64,000 nt of DNA from Castanea sativa (lineage: Eukaryota > Streptophyta > Magnoliopsida > Fagales > Fagaceae), in contig NC_134018.1 of NCBI RefSeq assembly GCF_040712315.1, positions 558,001 through 622,000 on the forward strand, given 5' to 3'. The notes below the pieces were generated by a model. It was not told where the DNA came from. It saw nothing but the letters and a program-made list of their open reading frames with translations, and did not search any database. How positions within the stretch are numbered: position 1 is the first letter of the stretch; the number at the start of each line of letters is the position of its first letter. Positions 1-13,052 of this stretch are shown piece by piece. Made by a program: the position numbers and the translations under genes.

Positions 1-2
1 TT

Positions 3-1978
3 ATGGTAGGCTCAGGTCCACACCGTGCAAAGTTTATGGGGTCCCAGCATGAGGATCACTCCTTGCATCTTAAGCAGGAAAGGGACAGAGAGGATGGTGT
101 GCATACGACGCACACTAATAGGAGCCATTCACAAGGTAGAAGTAGAATTCTTCACGAGGAAAATGCTAAGGCCATGCAGAAGAAGATTGACCACTTGAAG
201 AAAAAGTTGCGCCGCAAAAGACGAAAGCAAACTCCTTCCTTTTCTGATTCTTCTTCTGAGGACACTAGAGATGACAACTACAAGCCGAGGTCAAAAACTC
301 CCCCAAATGACACTTTCTCTTATAAGGAGGACAATTTGCATGAACATGGGGGTAAAAATTCTTTTTCCAGGGGCTTGGGAAATGATGCTATGAGTAGGGC
401 GTTACATTAAATCTCCAAGTCACCCTTCACACGTATGGTGGAAAAAGGTAAGCTTCCTCGTCGGTTCACCCAGCCAACATTCACCATTTATAATGGCTGA
501 ACAGATCCTGTGGAGCATATGAGCCATTTTAATCAAAGGATGGCGGTGCATTCCAAGAATGAGACTTTAGTGTGCAAAGTTTTCCCATCCAGCTTTGGAC
601 CTGTAGCGATGAGGTGGTTTAATGGCTTGAGGGCAAGCTCCATTGATTCCTTCAAGAAGCTTACCCAAGCGTTTGGGTCTCGCTTTATTACATGTAGCTG
701 AGTTCCTCGGCCTTTGGATTCGTTACTATCCATGGCCATGCAAGAAGGGGAAACCTTAAAAACATAATTTGACAAGTACTGGGAAATGTTTAATGAGATC
801 GGTGGAGACTTTGATGATGTAGCGATAAGGACCTTCAAGGTCGGCTTGCCTGCTGAGCACGACTTAAGGAAATCTTTGACCAAAAAGCCAGTAAGGAGTG
901 TACGTCGGCTCATAGATCGCATTGATGAATATAAAAGGGTTGAGGAAGATCGATAGCAAAGTAAGGGAAAAGCAAAGGTTATCCCTCAAGAGATGAGGGA
1001 TTACAGTTGGACAGATACAGCAACAATAGGCCCAAAAGAGATTTTATCGGGCAAACGGGTCTTACCACTCCTCACGTGGTTAATACTATATTTCGGGAAC
1101 TGGTGCACCAGCTGTTAGAAAAAATCAAGAATGAACCATATTTCAAATGGCCCAACAAGATGGCAAGAAACCCCATAAGGTGAAACCAAAACCCTCTTTG
1201 CCAGTATCATCGAGAAAGGGATCATACCACTAAGGATTGTCGGACTTTGTAGAATCATTTAGAGTAATTGGTTAAGGAGGAAAGGTTAAAGCAATTCTTG
1301 TATCGGCCTAATGGGTAGGGAAACCATTCAAGGGCGGCGAACCAGGGCAACACTTCATCAAGGCCTTCTCTAGGTATGATCAATGTTATTTTTGCTACTC
1401 TTGGGAGGACTGGTTCTCGTCCTTCCAGGGTGATGTTTGTAGCTCGAACCCTGGCTGGGGATTCTAGGTTTAAGCCGAAAAGGATTAAAGGGAATATCCT
1501 ACCAATTTTAGGCTTCTCAAAAAAGGACAAGATCGGGACTATCCAACCACATGATGATGCTTTGGTGGTTACGCTGATGATAGGGGGCTACGACGTGAAG
1601 AGGGTGATGGTTGACCAGGGTAGTGGTACAGATATTATGTACCCTGACTTGTTTAAGGGGCTAAATTTAAAGCTTGAAGATCTTACAGCTTATGATTCAC
1701 CATTGATAAGCTTTGAAAAGAAGATTGTCATACCAAGGGGGAAAATTAGGTTGCCTGTGCAATCAGGCCCAGAAGTGGTAGACGTGGATTTCATTGTGGT
1801 AGATGCCTACTCTCCCTACACGACCATTGTGGCAAGACCTTGGTTACATGCTCTAGATGACGTGTCCTTAACTCTACGCATCAAAGTCAAATTTTCATCT
1901 AGGGATCAGATCGAGGAACTAATTGGAAGTCAATCTATGGCTAGACAATGCATGGCGGCTGCACTAGGTAGGAGATAA
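3..1978 (+). pseudogene. Element 1 gag-protease, degenerate
   Basis: It is homologous along its length to the gag-protease of element 2. A basic helix-like segment rich in KK and RR (about 170-230) is followed by the retrotransposon gag domain (about 470-950), a degenerate CHHC knuckle near 1200 and a retropepsin-like protease around 1610-1640 (DQGSGTDIMYP). The reading frame is broken by a TAA near 408 in place of a glutamine codon, a TGA near 497, further stops near 701 and 954, and a 1-base loss near 1005 that moves the protease into another frame. The last open stretch (1376-1978) ends at the deletion junction. It cannot make a full product. Confidence 0.85.
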
Positions 1979-2200
1979 CCTAAAGGCCCTAAGATAGTCC
2001 CTCATAACTGTCCCTATTGGGATTTTCATCCCTCCCTCTATGAAGGCGATCATTGGGATTACTGCCTCTCCCTCTCACCTTTTCAAGAGCCATTCCCCTT
2101 CTTTACAGTATGTAAGGGACACTTCCGGTGGAATCTTATACTTAGCCTTAAATTATTCTATTTTCTCATCAGAATCTACTAAGGAGGCGAATCTACCCAT
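1979..2200 (-). pseudogene. Element 1: fragment of antisense-gene exon 1
   Basis: Read on the minus strand from an ATG at 2200, this encodes a short stretch that parallels the start of the antisense gene of element 2. Shared landmarks are an MG(K/R)F start, LVD, FKAKYKIP and MIAFIEGGM. An in-frame stop follows about 15 codons in, and the middle has small length changes. The fragment runs out at about 1980, where gag sequence begins on the other strand. It shows that the antisense gene was already present in the ancestor of all three elements here. Confidence 0.6.
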
Positions 2201-2715
2201 TTTTAGGAGAGGGTTAAAAGTGTTGGCGAATAGATAAAAGGAAGGTGAGTCGAGGAGAAAGAAATACAGAAAAGAGAAGAATATGTAAAAAGGTAATGAG
2301 CGAGGAAGTTTGGGAAAACTTACTTTAAGAAGAAACGACCACCTCAGACTAAATCTTGGGAACTGTGATGGAACGTGTACACTGAAAAATTTTGCAAGTT
2401 CGTTGTATGGATTGTTGAAGTGAGGAGGATTTTTAAATTGTTGATATTTATATCAGCGGGAGAGTTCCCGCCTATGTTCCTATGTAATCCTCAACCATTA
2501 GATGTGCATCGTGTGGTTGAACATGAGGGATAGGAAGCCATATGAATTTAATTAGGGAATGCTCCGCATACCGAAACATCAAGAACATGCAGTGGGCAGT
2601 TCAAGGGACGTCATCATTGTCAGGGAAATGGTGTGGCAAGTACAAATTAACGGGGGCAGATGTCGAGATCCTCTTTCCTCTCGATGTAGCAGAAATGAGA
2701 ATCTCGAAGGGCTAT
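2201..2715. other. Element 1 region between antisense remnant and 3' LTR
   Basis: This stretch corresponds to the upstream (promoter/5' leader) side of the antisense gene in elements 2 and 3. No open frame is convincing. It ends in a short polypurine tract (about 2705-2715, cgaagggctat) directly before the TG of the LTR, as in the other two elements. Confidence 0.5.
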
Positions 2716-3559
2716 TGTAGGGTCAATGGGTCTAGGAGTATGTCTTGAGTTGGCCCAAGAGTATTTATTGGGCTAGAGGCCCAATTCGAGGACATTAAAT
2801 GGTCCGAGGATGTGAAAATATCAACCCACGAAGCAACACTAATAGGTAAAGAAGTGATATCTGATCAAGCATACCCAAGACGGGGTTCGAGGAAGAATAT
2901 GTCATCGGCTACGTAAAGTCGAGGTAAGAGAAGGGCTGATTAACATCCACAAGCAATATTCTGGGAGATCCTATAGGTAAGGATAAGCATGGTAGATATA
3001 GAAGATAAGAAGAAAGGCGGTGAAAATATCTAAGATAAAGCTGCTACCACCGTCACCGCATTGAATGCTTTGCAACTGCTTCTCTGGCTGCATTGATGGG
3101 GAAGTGGTGTCTGAGCACCAGAGTTCAGCCTTATAGCTGCCTTCAAAGACTTAGTCTTTAGGGAGATGGATGAAACAAGTATCTAAATCAGTAATCTGAT
3201 CTATACGTAAAAGACGGGGAGAAGAATGAAGATGATATAAAAGGAAAAGGAAGACGTTCAAAATGGGGGAGGGAGAGAAACAGAGAGAAAACACTATACC
3301 CATCACCATCCATATTTATAATCTATCTTTGAAAGAGATAATACGAATCATCCTCGGCTTGTGTCCGAGGATAAAATTCCTTCATATAAAAAGTTCCTTA
3401 TGTGTGACACTGTCACGTTGTGATCGAGCCCATCATTTTTGTTATCTAACATCACTAGAACCTAGATTTCAAGCCCACTCTCTACAAATTTCATTGTATT
3501 GGGCTTTTTAGGTCTATCCCCTTCTCACTGTGGGTTTGGGTGTAAATTGTGACCTTACA
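2716..3559 (+). repeat. 3' LTR of element 1 (about 844 bp)
   Basis: It starts TGTAGGG directly after a polypurine tract and ends ...CCTTACA, the same termini as the LTRs of elements 2 and 3 (TGTGGGG ... CTTACA). Inside it shares short blocks with them, including the near-3' segment about tttcaagcccactctctac and the gtgtaa..tgtg..cttaca end. It is diverged from the other LTRs and longer (844 versus 751 and about 650 bp). The partner LTR and target duplication are outside the window. Confidence 0.65.
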
Positions 3560-5370
3560 GGTACAATTCTAAAATTTAAATAAATAAATAAATAACCTTA
3601 ATTATAGTACCTTAACTGCAGTGTATCAAGTTTCTCAATTTTTTTTTGGTAGAAAAGTTTCTCAATTAAGTTCAAAGATTTGTTTGCATTGATCAATAAA
3701 ATAGAAAACACTATTATCTTTTCTAAGTACAATTATATTCAATCCACCCACTACGGTGTACCTTTGGTGCGGTAGTCATTCCACAAGTATAAATGCTTGT
3801 AGAGTGTAGGGGACAAGGGTCGGGGTTTAAGTCTCTAAGAGGGAATTTCACACACATATACATTTAGATTAGGTTAGAGTATAAATTCTATCTTGTATCA
3901 AAAAAAAAAAAAAATCAATCCACCCAAATATTTAAATTTAATTGGGTACTTTTTATAAGTTTTACAACAATGACGATAACTAAGTCTTAATCATAAATTT
4001 TTAGAGTTGACTATGGATTCTCAATATATCAATTGTTCCTTATGGCCATGATGGTCCTTGTTTATTAAGAAAAGCAGTGGCGGCACCACCTTATGGCTAT
4101 GGTGGTCCTTGTTTATTAAGTAAAGTAGTGGTGGTGCCACCTTATGGCCAGGGTGGTCCCAGGACCACCCTAACCTGAAAAAAGAAAATTTATATGTAAT
4201 AGTTTAAAATTTTATATTTATTTACCTAATAAAATTTTTTGGGACCACCCTAAATTTTTTTATGCCAATAAAATTAAATTTTAATTCATAAATTGAGTAA
4301 CTTAACAATATATTGTGGTCTTTCAAACAAAAAGGAAAAACTCAAAAAAAATTATAATAAAACTACTACAGGTTAGGTAGTGACTTGATTTATTCAACTA
4401 AGCACCCTGCCTAATACAATGCAATTTTCAACATTTTATTATTTTTTATTATAGTATTATTTTCCCTCACTAAACATATATTACTTACTTCTCATTTTTA
4501 ATTATTATTATTTGTTTATTCTTAGTCTCCTCGATTTTTACACTTCATACTTTTAAATTTTATCACATCTTCATTTACACTTTTACATCTACATTTTGCC
4601 TTCCTCCTTATTCGTAACTTCTGTGTCTTCTACCAATACCAGTGCGACAGTGCTTCTTTTCAAATTTTGAGTCTCAAATTTCTCAATATGATTTTTTTTA
4701 GCTGTATAGGTACTTTTGTTCATTTCTTTTATTATTTCATTTTTTTCCTTTTAAGGTTTTTTGGTTTACAGAATGCAAATTTGTTTTGGTTTTAAGAACA
4801 ATTTTTTTTTTAAGCACAAATTTCATGCCGGCCAAATCTTGAATTTCGGCCAGTATTTACTGAAACATCTAAAAATGACCAGAATGACCTAAATTTTTTT
4901 TCGAAGTGGAATAGGATAAGTCACTGTTCGAGTTTGTTTACTGGCACGATATTTTCTGGCAATTACGGCTGGAACAGAATGAAATTAATAATATTGAATC
5001 AAACCTAATTACTTAAAGGTTGAAAAGAAATAAGATTATGTAATTTATGTTTCCTAAGAAATACACTGAACAAAATTCCTAAAGTTACTATTAAAGAAAA
5101 GTAAATTTTTCTAAAATGGGACCATTTTTTTTCTTTTTTCATTCTATTCTAAAATAAATAAAATTAGATAAGATTAAAACAATATATTATGTCAACAAAT
5201 ACACTAATTAAGGAAATTGTTAATAAAATCCCATGATAAAGTCAACAGCGGACAGTGAAGAAATGAATGTATATTCATGGTACGAAGATACCAAACCAAA
5301 TCTGTTCATGTCTGTTCATTACAAAATTTCATGCAGCCGCAGAAAAGAAATCAACGGCTCCTTATCGACC
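3560..5370. other. AT-rich intergenic region between element 1 and ARP8
   Basis: I see no gene. The sequence is AT-rich with homopolymers, a 51-bp tandem repeat (separate entry) and a recurring GGGACCACCCTAA-type motif (about 4164 and 4240) that looks like old transposon debris. Confidence 0.6.
4038..4170. repeat. 51-bp tandem repeat, about 2.6 copies
   Basis: Units begin CCTTATGGC at 4038, 4089 and 4140, a constant 51-bp spacing. The third is partial and runs into the GGTGGTCCCAGGACCACC palindrome-like end. Unit-to-unit differences are mostly transitions. Confidence 0.8.
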
Positions 5371-5486
5371 CACGTGTCACATCTTCCATCAATCACGTCA
5401 TCGTCCTTTCCACACACAACACGACCCAACTCAGTTGCGAACAGTCTCACATCACAAAAAAGCTTCAAAACGTCCCTTTCTATAAA
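5371..5486 (+). promoter_or_regulatory. ARP8 proximal promoter: G-box and TATA-like site
   Basis: A perfect G-box CACGTG lies at 5371-5376 in a CCCACGTGTC context, followed by CACGTCA near 5394. A TATA-like TATAAA at 5481-5486 sits about 65 bases before the ATG. G-boxes are bound by bZIP and bHLH factors in plants. That these sites work here is inference from position only. Confidence 0.4.
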
Positions 5487-5550
5487 CATTTTTCTCGTTT
5501 TCCCGACAACCCAATGGGTGTCATGAGATGAGATAGCTTTTCTCTCATTC

Positions 5551-8500
5551 ATGGCGATGATTCTCAGAAAAGTATGGGGGTCGGTCTCCAACCGCCCCGG
5601 CTCCTCGTCGTCGTCGGATCGTAACAGAATTTTCTCGTCGTCGTCGTCGTCGTTGTCGTTGTCGTCGCTGTCGCTAGGGGCGTTCGATCAGTTACCGGCG
5701 GATATATTGATGCAGATAGTGAGAAAGCTTGGAGCTAAGGACGCTATGAAAATGAGCGTCTTGTGTAAGTCTTGGAAGTCGCTCATATCCGATAATCTTC
5801 TCTGGATTTTCTTCCTCCAGAACCACCCATATGAGTCTTGGGACTCTATTTTCTTCGCCGAGACCAGCTTGCGATCCGGTTATCCTTTTCAGTAAGTTTC
5901 TCGGATTTTTGTTCACCTTCTGTTTGCTTGCCAAGAAAACGGAGCTAAACAGTTGTAATTTTTCTTTGTTTATAACGAAGTTTGAATTTTGATGGTTGTT
6001 GGAGTCAATTCTGCGCTGGCTCTGTTTGGTTGCCGAGATAATCAAGCAAAATAATCAGCTATTTGGTTGAGTGCAATACGAAAATTTCAAATTTTATATA
6101 CATTTATATATATTCTCTTTTGAATTGTGCATTCTTTGTTGAAAATCTACAAATGTTTATTCTACAACTTTCTTCATCCTTGATTGAAAAGTCTGAATTT
6201 TGACTGTTGATGAAGTGGCTATTGTTATCTATGAAGATTGAATTGAATTCGATATTTGGTTTATGGTTAGTTAGTGAATCAGATTATTGAAAAGCAAATA
6301 TATGCTGTTTTAACCATTCTGCCATAGGAATATTGTGGCCCCATTCCTAAAATGAACTGTAATTGCAGAACATTCCCCACTCAGATGCCAGAATTATCAT
6401 TCATGAGCATTTATAGTCAAAGGATGCGAGTTCCAGGTTCTGTTGTTATCGATGGTAAGCATCTATCACTAGCATAGATCCACTTGTTATATCAAGTTAT
6501 TATTACTGTTTTTATTTCTTTAATGTTACCAGCCATTTTTCGTAATATGATGGGGTAGTTAAGGGAGTAATAAAAAATATGGCTTCAGATAGAATAGAAT
6601 AGAATAGAGAAAAAGAATACTTGTGGCCAACCCTTACTAATCTATTGAGAATCCATAGCTGACCCCAAAATTTTTTTTAAGGTTTGTTGTTTTTGTTGTA
6701 CTTGTACCAGCCATTTCGGTCAAGTTATTAATCCTTCTAGTGTTCGTTAAGGAATTTAGGACTGACATACACAACATGTTCTCATTTTTCTGTTTACATA
6801 TTCATGCATAGGTGGTTCTGGTTATTGCAAATTTGGTTGGAGCAAGTATGCTCGTCCATCTGGGAAATCAGCAACATTTTTGGTAAGGTCTTAATTGGTA
6901 CTGATTCACTGAACCTTTAGTAGATTACAAAAACGAATTCTGCAAATTTTGGGAAATCCTATAGGCTTGTTGGGCGTGCTTCTGACTCCCCTTCACTGTT
7001 CATTTTGCCAATTTAGTTTTCTTTTGCTGTATCTGTATGTGCAGGAATTTGGTAACATTGAGACACCAATGTACTCTAGGCTTCGACATTTTTTTGCAAC
7101 TATTTATAACAGGTTCAATCTCTCTCTATTAGTGGGAAATTTTTTTTATAAAAACCTCTCTCTCTCTCTCTCTCCAACTGGTCAATTAATTTATATTCTG
7201 TTACACCTACATTTGCAATAAAGATACACGTGCAAATGTGGGAATCCTACAGTAAAACTTCATAAAAATCTCAATCATTATATTATGAATACCTATGGTC
7301 TTCAAGTAGTGAAGTTCTTCTACGAGAAGTACATAATGGAACTTATTTATATGGCATATTTGAGCTTCTATAGTTGTATTACAGTAAGATATTTGCAATC
7401 ATCAAATCTATTAGTCCTTCTTTGTCTTGGTGCTTAATATGTTCAAGATGCTGATTTTAATTTTCCACAGGATGCAGGTGAAACCATCTAATCAGCCAAT
7501 TGTTGTGTCTGTACCAATCTGCCATTATGACGGTCAGCTATTATATAGTAACTTACTGAATAACTCTGTCATGTATTGCTTGTGCTTATCATCTGTGCCA
7601 AAACTTGAAACCCAATCTTTTAAATTGAAGTCATAGCCCTGTAGTGACAAAAAACAATATGCTATAGATATGCAAGCCATGATTGAACATGCATTGTTTC
7701 ATATTGTATGACATCTTTTAACTGGTTTCGTGGATGTTATTTATACCAGTTTAGTGGTTGGTATGATAAATACTGGCCAGTACAGCTTGTATGGTATGGT
7801 ATGAACAACATTGTCAGAAATCCATGATGGATATGTGGAGCAGCAAAAGCAACAAGGGTAGAATTGTCAGTGGAGATAGCCTAGATGTGAACCTTGCCAA
7901 TGGGAACATCTGTGACGCTCAAGTCCTCAATGGAAGAGGAAGAGGTGAGGTCCTTGGTGGAAGCAATAACGTTCTTGGCCCTAGCAACTCAAAATCCAAC
8001 ATAGTGGAGGGTTTAAAGAGGAGGTCTCTTGGGATTGAAAATAGAGTTGGAGTCACGGGGTTTGATTGGGATGAGCTCACAGATCTTCTCAAAAAAAATT
8101 GGCCATGGAGAGAGAGAAAGGAGACAGTAAAGGAAAATAGGGGGAAAAAAAGAATTATATAAATTAATAGAAAAGTATGCTGCTGTGGTTCAAATAGGGC
8201 TCAAAATGAAAATGACGTAGTATTGAATATAAAAACTATGTCATTTTGAGCTGAGGTGGCATTTAATAGCCACCTCATCATTGGGATTCAAAGAGCTATA
8301 CAATATCAAAGATGAAAATCTAAAATTCTAAACATAAAGGATAAATTCAAATTGACCCCAAACTTAGAGAGTGTAATTTGCATTTTAGTCATATGAAAAT
8401 GTAATGCTTGATCAATTATGTCCAATAACTCCAAGGATTCATCTCTCGTATCTGCATTTATATAAGTGTTTTGGGGAGGAAATAATAAGAACATTATCGC

Positions 8501-11500
8501 ATGTTGAATTCAAATATCAGCATAAAGAAAAACATTTGTTGATCTTTTTGTCAGATCTGACAATGTTAGATTTTGGCTTAATGGCAATTGATAAAATTTT
8601 ATTTTACTTATGTGTTGTCTCTCAGTTTGTATGACATGGTGTTTTTTTTCTTCTTTGGTTATTCCAGATACTGAATCTGCCAAAGCATCAAGACAGCAGC
8701 TCAAAAAAACCATATACTCAGCCCTGTTTGATATGAATGTCCCTGCTGTTTGTGCCATCAATCAGGTTGATCTTTTTATGTAGAAGTCTTTTCTGTTAAA
8801 TAAATTCTGTTAGGGTCACTGTTAGAATAGAAAGCTAAATCAAGTTGAAAGGAGTTATGTGATTTGAAGAATAAGAGGATCCATGAGATGTAAATGCTTC
8901 TATAAAGCTTAGATCTATGCCATTGCAAATGTCCTAGAAAAGGTATTGTAGCTTTCCATAAGATGCGCAAGGAGAAAAAGAAACCCCCATGGACTAATCT
9001 AACCTAAACCTAATGAAAAAGGGTTCCTATGGGAAGCTGAAAAGAGTGAAAAAAAACTCCATCTTGAACCGGATTTAAATAATGCAATGAATTCTTAATG
9101 ACTTGTCTTTAGTACTTTATAGCATTCCCCTCATAATTTTACATTCATCTCTGACTGTAAATTGAAACTTTAGTGGACACTTAAAAAAAATTATATTTCT
9201 GTAACTCTCCTAATGACTTCTCTTCAGTACATTAATTACATTATCTTACCTGAGAGTTTGGCAATCCAGATTGCCTTTGTGTAGAATTTCCCACGACGAG
9301 GGAGCTTTTGCAAACCAGTTGTCCGTATTCATGCTAATTTTTTTGTCTTCATGGTTCATGAATATGATCGTGTACCAATACTCCAAATTAACCTAACGAT
9401 TAGGATGCTTCATGTATGTATTTTTAAGTTTTGTAAATTGGATCTGGATTTCTTCTATCTTTTGAACTTAGAAAAAGAACAATAATTCCATTGTTATTCT
9501 CATTATCTCTATGTCATCTTATTCATCTATTTCTAAAAATTTAGGCAATATTAGCATTATATGCAGCGAGACGAACTTCAGGAATTGTTGTCAATATTGG
9601 TTTTCAAGTCACCTCTGTTGTTCCAAGTAAGTGTTCCTCATTTTTTGTCTTATTAACTTCATGATGTTGAGATTAATATGTGGAGTATTTTATAGCAATG
9701 TCCTGTAGTATTGGGCCTCAATAGGCACTTTAAGCTTAGTTTGGGGCCTTCTTGTCTTCATTATGAAAGTGAGCCTTAATTGCTGCTTATGGCTCTTTTC
9801 CTGGATAATGCAATTTGTAGGCCACTATTTTCTACCTAATCCCTTTCTCAACTTCTTCTTTTTTAGCTTTTCAATTTCTTTTTATTTTAACCCTTTTTAG
9901 CTTTGAAGTCAATTGGACTTCATATTATACATTTGCTACTGTGTTTTTCAGTTTTACATGGTAAAGTAATGCGCAAGGTTGGTGTGGAAGTTGTGGGAGT
10001 GGGAGCATTAAAACTTACAGGGTTCCTTAAGGAGCTGATGCAGCTGAACAATATAAATTTTGGATCACTGTATACTGTTCGCACACTGAAAGAGGTAGTG
10101 CTTTGGGAATGGTTATCTTATTTCTATCCTTGTTTCATGAAAGATTGGGCAATTTGTTTTTGTGCTGGCTAATTTGCATGTAGAGTAATTGGCTAATCAA
10201 AATATCTTTCCAAATAATGGGAATCCTCACTTATGTACTTCCATTTTTGGAGAACCGAATGCATTGCTTTCAAATCTAGGTGTCCTTTTTTGCGTTGTAT
10301 GACAAATCTTCAAATTTATAATAATAATTATTATTATTATTATTACTTTGGTTAGGCAGGATCCTATGAGTCTCAATTTTTTGCTTAGTGCCGGTAATTC
10401 CAAATTCTATGAGTAGAGTTTCTTCTAGTCCAATCAAATATCTTAGCTACATTAACATTTCCATATCCACTTCCAATCACAAACTTCCAAATGCTACAAG
10501 TGTCACCGCTATTGCTACCATTATCACATGATGCTTACGGATGCAGGACTTGTTATTTCAAAATGTACAGTCTATGGACTAAATATTCACTTTTATTTTT
10601 ATGTTATCCTCTTGGTTTCTTGATATATAGGAAGTTCCCAAGTATATCTCAATTTTAAAAGGTTGAGACGTGTGTTGTTGGCTTCTAAGGGTAGGGATTA
10701 GAAAGTATAGGAGTATCAATGATTTCTTATGGATTTTATTTGTATAGTTTTTTATTTTTTGTTTTTTTAAGTTGAATCCATGTCAAGTTTGTGGGATCAG
10801 TGATTATTATGTTTCTCTAGGAAACATTCATACTGAATTTTCATTTTTTTGTTGACTGAATGAGCACACAGAACCTATGTTATGTTGCTGCTGATTATGA
10901 GGCCGAATTATCTAAAAATATGCCAGCATCATTTGAAATTACGGGAGAAGGTCCTATTACTCTTTCGAAAGAGCGGTTTCAAACAGGAGAGATCTTATTC
11001 CAGCCAAGTATTGGAGGAGTGTAAGTTCATTTCTGTCACAATCTGGTTATTTATACTAAATGTTTGTTTGTGAATAGCTTATTTAGCTTTTTGCCAAAAA
11101 CAATTTGCTGAAAGTATGCTAAAGTATACTTGTGCATTGAAAATTTTTGAAAAAGTGATAAAAGGCGAGAAAAAGTAAGGTTTTAAAAAGTTGTACATAA
11201 AAACTAAAAGCTAAAGTTTAATGCTAATGCCAAACACCCTCTAAGTGGGCTGAAGGATTCCCATATAAATGTTTTCTTTGTAAACCAAGAAATGTTTCTT
11301 TCACCCATATCAATAACATCTTGCATATCTGCTTGGTTCTCCTAAAATTGATTTGGATTCTTATAAATGGTTGGGGCCTGATCCTGAGCATGTCCAAGTG
11401 AATTCTTCAGATCATGGTTTATGTCTAGCTTTACAAGCTGAAACTATTTTATTGAAAATGACAAACTCAAGACTAAAGCTTTTGGAGTTTATAATTGATA

Positions 11501-13052
11501 GTGAATAATTTGTTTACTCTTAAAACTAAAAATTACTGGACAATTTTCATTTTTAAGTGTTTCTTACTGACATTTACAAGGTGTCCAAAAATTCTCTGTT
11601 AATATATGCATAGACCTGATAGTTTGTTTTGTACTTTACGCATAAGCAGTTTCACTTTCTGTTGATATTTATAGAATCAATTCTTTTCAGTTAGTAACCT
11701 TTTGCAGTGGTTGATGGCACTTAGGGAAAGGTGTGTCTAAGGCTGTGTTTGTTTCGGGTGAAAAACTTCTACGGAAAATATTTTACACTTGACAGGGCAT
11801 TTGGGTGGGCTGGAAAATACGGTCAAATTGACCGTAAAATAGAGGGGTGGGAGTGTAAATTGTTTCACTTTTATATTACCTTCAACCATTTTACATCTCA
11901 CTCCAGCCACCCAAATCGAGAGAGAGAGAAGCTCCAGCCGAGATATCGTCTGGCTTATTTGCCGGATTATTCATATTTTCTGGTAACCATTTTACCTGCA
12001 AACCAAACACTGGAAACCATTTTCTGGCATATTTTCCAGAACACAACCAATCGACTAAAATATTAACCTTTCCAAAAAATATTTTCACTTGAAAAAATTT
12101 TACAATCGGAAAATATTTTACATCGAGCTAAACACAATCTAACCACTTGTATGTGTCCATGCTTGTCCTTGCTATGGATTCCTAATATTTTATTTCTTTT
12201 GGGTTATTGTTGCCTTGTATGTTTAAGTCTATCATATGATCTTGGTATAGGCGTGCAATGGGTTTGCACCAGGCTGTAGCACTTTGCATGGACCACTGCC
12301 ATGATGCAGAATTAACAAGCGATGATGCTTGGTTCAAGACTGTAGTCTTGTCAGGGGGGACTGCATGTTTACCAGGGCTGGCAGGTACTTGAAAAAGTTT
12401 TATTCTTTTGCAATAAAGCTCTGAAAGATGAAATGGATCTCTTTCTAATCTTATGGACCTAATCAAGAAATATAACAAGATACATTTGATTGTAAATTCT
12501 TTTGGTTCAGAGAGGTTAGAGAAGGAACTACATGGACTTCTTCCTGCATCCATTTCTAATGGAATCAGAGTCATTCCTCCTCCATATGGTGCAGACACTG
12601 CATGGTTTGGGGCAAAGCTCGTCAGCAATGTAAGCTACCTCACTACCTGGTGCTAACTGTACCTCAATGTAGACTAAAAATTGCTTGTGTTGCCATCCAT
12701 TATGGCATGTCAACTCTACTGTTCAATAAATCCCAAAATAATGGTCTTCCTCAAAGAATACTCCCTACTTCACTTAAGCTTAATTAAGTTTCTATTGAAA
12801 TGTTAAATAGGAGTTTCATAAACATCAAAGTATGGTTCAGATACATGATCAGATATTGAGTTTGTGCAGACTGGCTTTTATTAGACGACTAGTAGCTCTA
12901 AGTTACATGGCACTTTTTGCTTCTCTTTGTGATAAGTGTTTATTTATTTATTTTAAGCTTTTTGTTAATTACAGTTAAGCAACTTTCCTGGTCCTTGGTG
13001 TCTGACAAAGAAGCAGTCCGGACTGAAGTCTAAACTCAACCTCATGTGGTGA
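5551..13052 (+). CDS. ARP8: Actin-related protein 8 with N-terminal F-box (ARP8), 12 exons
   Basis: Exons read by frame and GT-AG sites: 5551-5891, 6369-6454, 6812-6882, 7045-7112, 7471-7532, 8668-8765, 9545-9626, 9952-10094, 10872-11020, 12251-12384, 12511-12629 and 12975-13052. They total 1,431 bases, 476 residues and a stop, close to Arabidopsis ARP8 as I remember it (about 470). A Ser-rich N-terminus precedes an F-box at about residues 46-92 (LPADILMQIVRKLG, CKSWKSL). The actin-fold part runs from about 135 to the end (IDGGSGYCKFGW, VLSGGTACLPGLAERLE). It ends in LMW, as I recall for the Arabidopsis protein. ARP8 is a plant-specific F-box/actin-related protein. Its partner complex is not evident from sequence; an SCF-type role is inferred from the F-box. 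The start is the first ATG after the TATA-like site; a second in-frame ATG is two codons later. Intron 9 (11021-12250) carries a MITE. All joins keep frame and every intron is GT-AG. Confidence 0.93.
11741..12139. mobile_element. Tourist-like (PIF/Harbinger) MITE in ARP8 intron 9
   Basis: A 399-bp segment is bounded by TAA on both sides (11738-11740 and 12140-12142), the 3-bp target size of PIF/Harbinger elements. Termini are GGCTGTGTTT at the left and AAACACAATC at the right, imperfect inverted repeats. AAAATATTTTAC blocks near both ends extend the symmetry. It has no transposase and is therefore non-autonomous. Confidence 0.65.

Larger units (their letters stand above)
1..3559 (+). mobile_element. 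Element 1: 3' part of a decayed, internally deleted Ty3/gypsy (Tat-type) retrotransposon
   Basis: The window opens inside this element, just before its gag start, so the 5' LTR and primer site lie outside. The order seen is gag-protease (3-1978), a fragment of the family's antisense gene (1979-2200), an untranslated stretch (2201-2715) and a 3' LTR (2716-3559). Compared with elements 2 and 3 in this window, the end of gag joins directly to antisense exon 1. The whole of pol, the repeat array and antisense exons 2 and 3 are missing. It has many stops and at least one frameshift, so it is older than element 2. Family assignment rests on alignment by eye to element 2. Confidence 0.85.

Noticed and set aside
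5319..5591. Minus-strand frame overlapping the ARP8 promoter and start
   Set aside because: Overlaps the promoter and ATG of a well-supported gene and shows no domain.
7791..8162. 123-codon open frame in ARP8 intron 5
   Set aside because: No recognisable domain, simple polar composition, no splice signals that would join it to ARP8 in frame; probably old transposon debris or chance.
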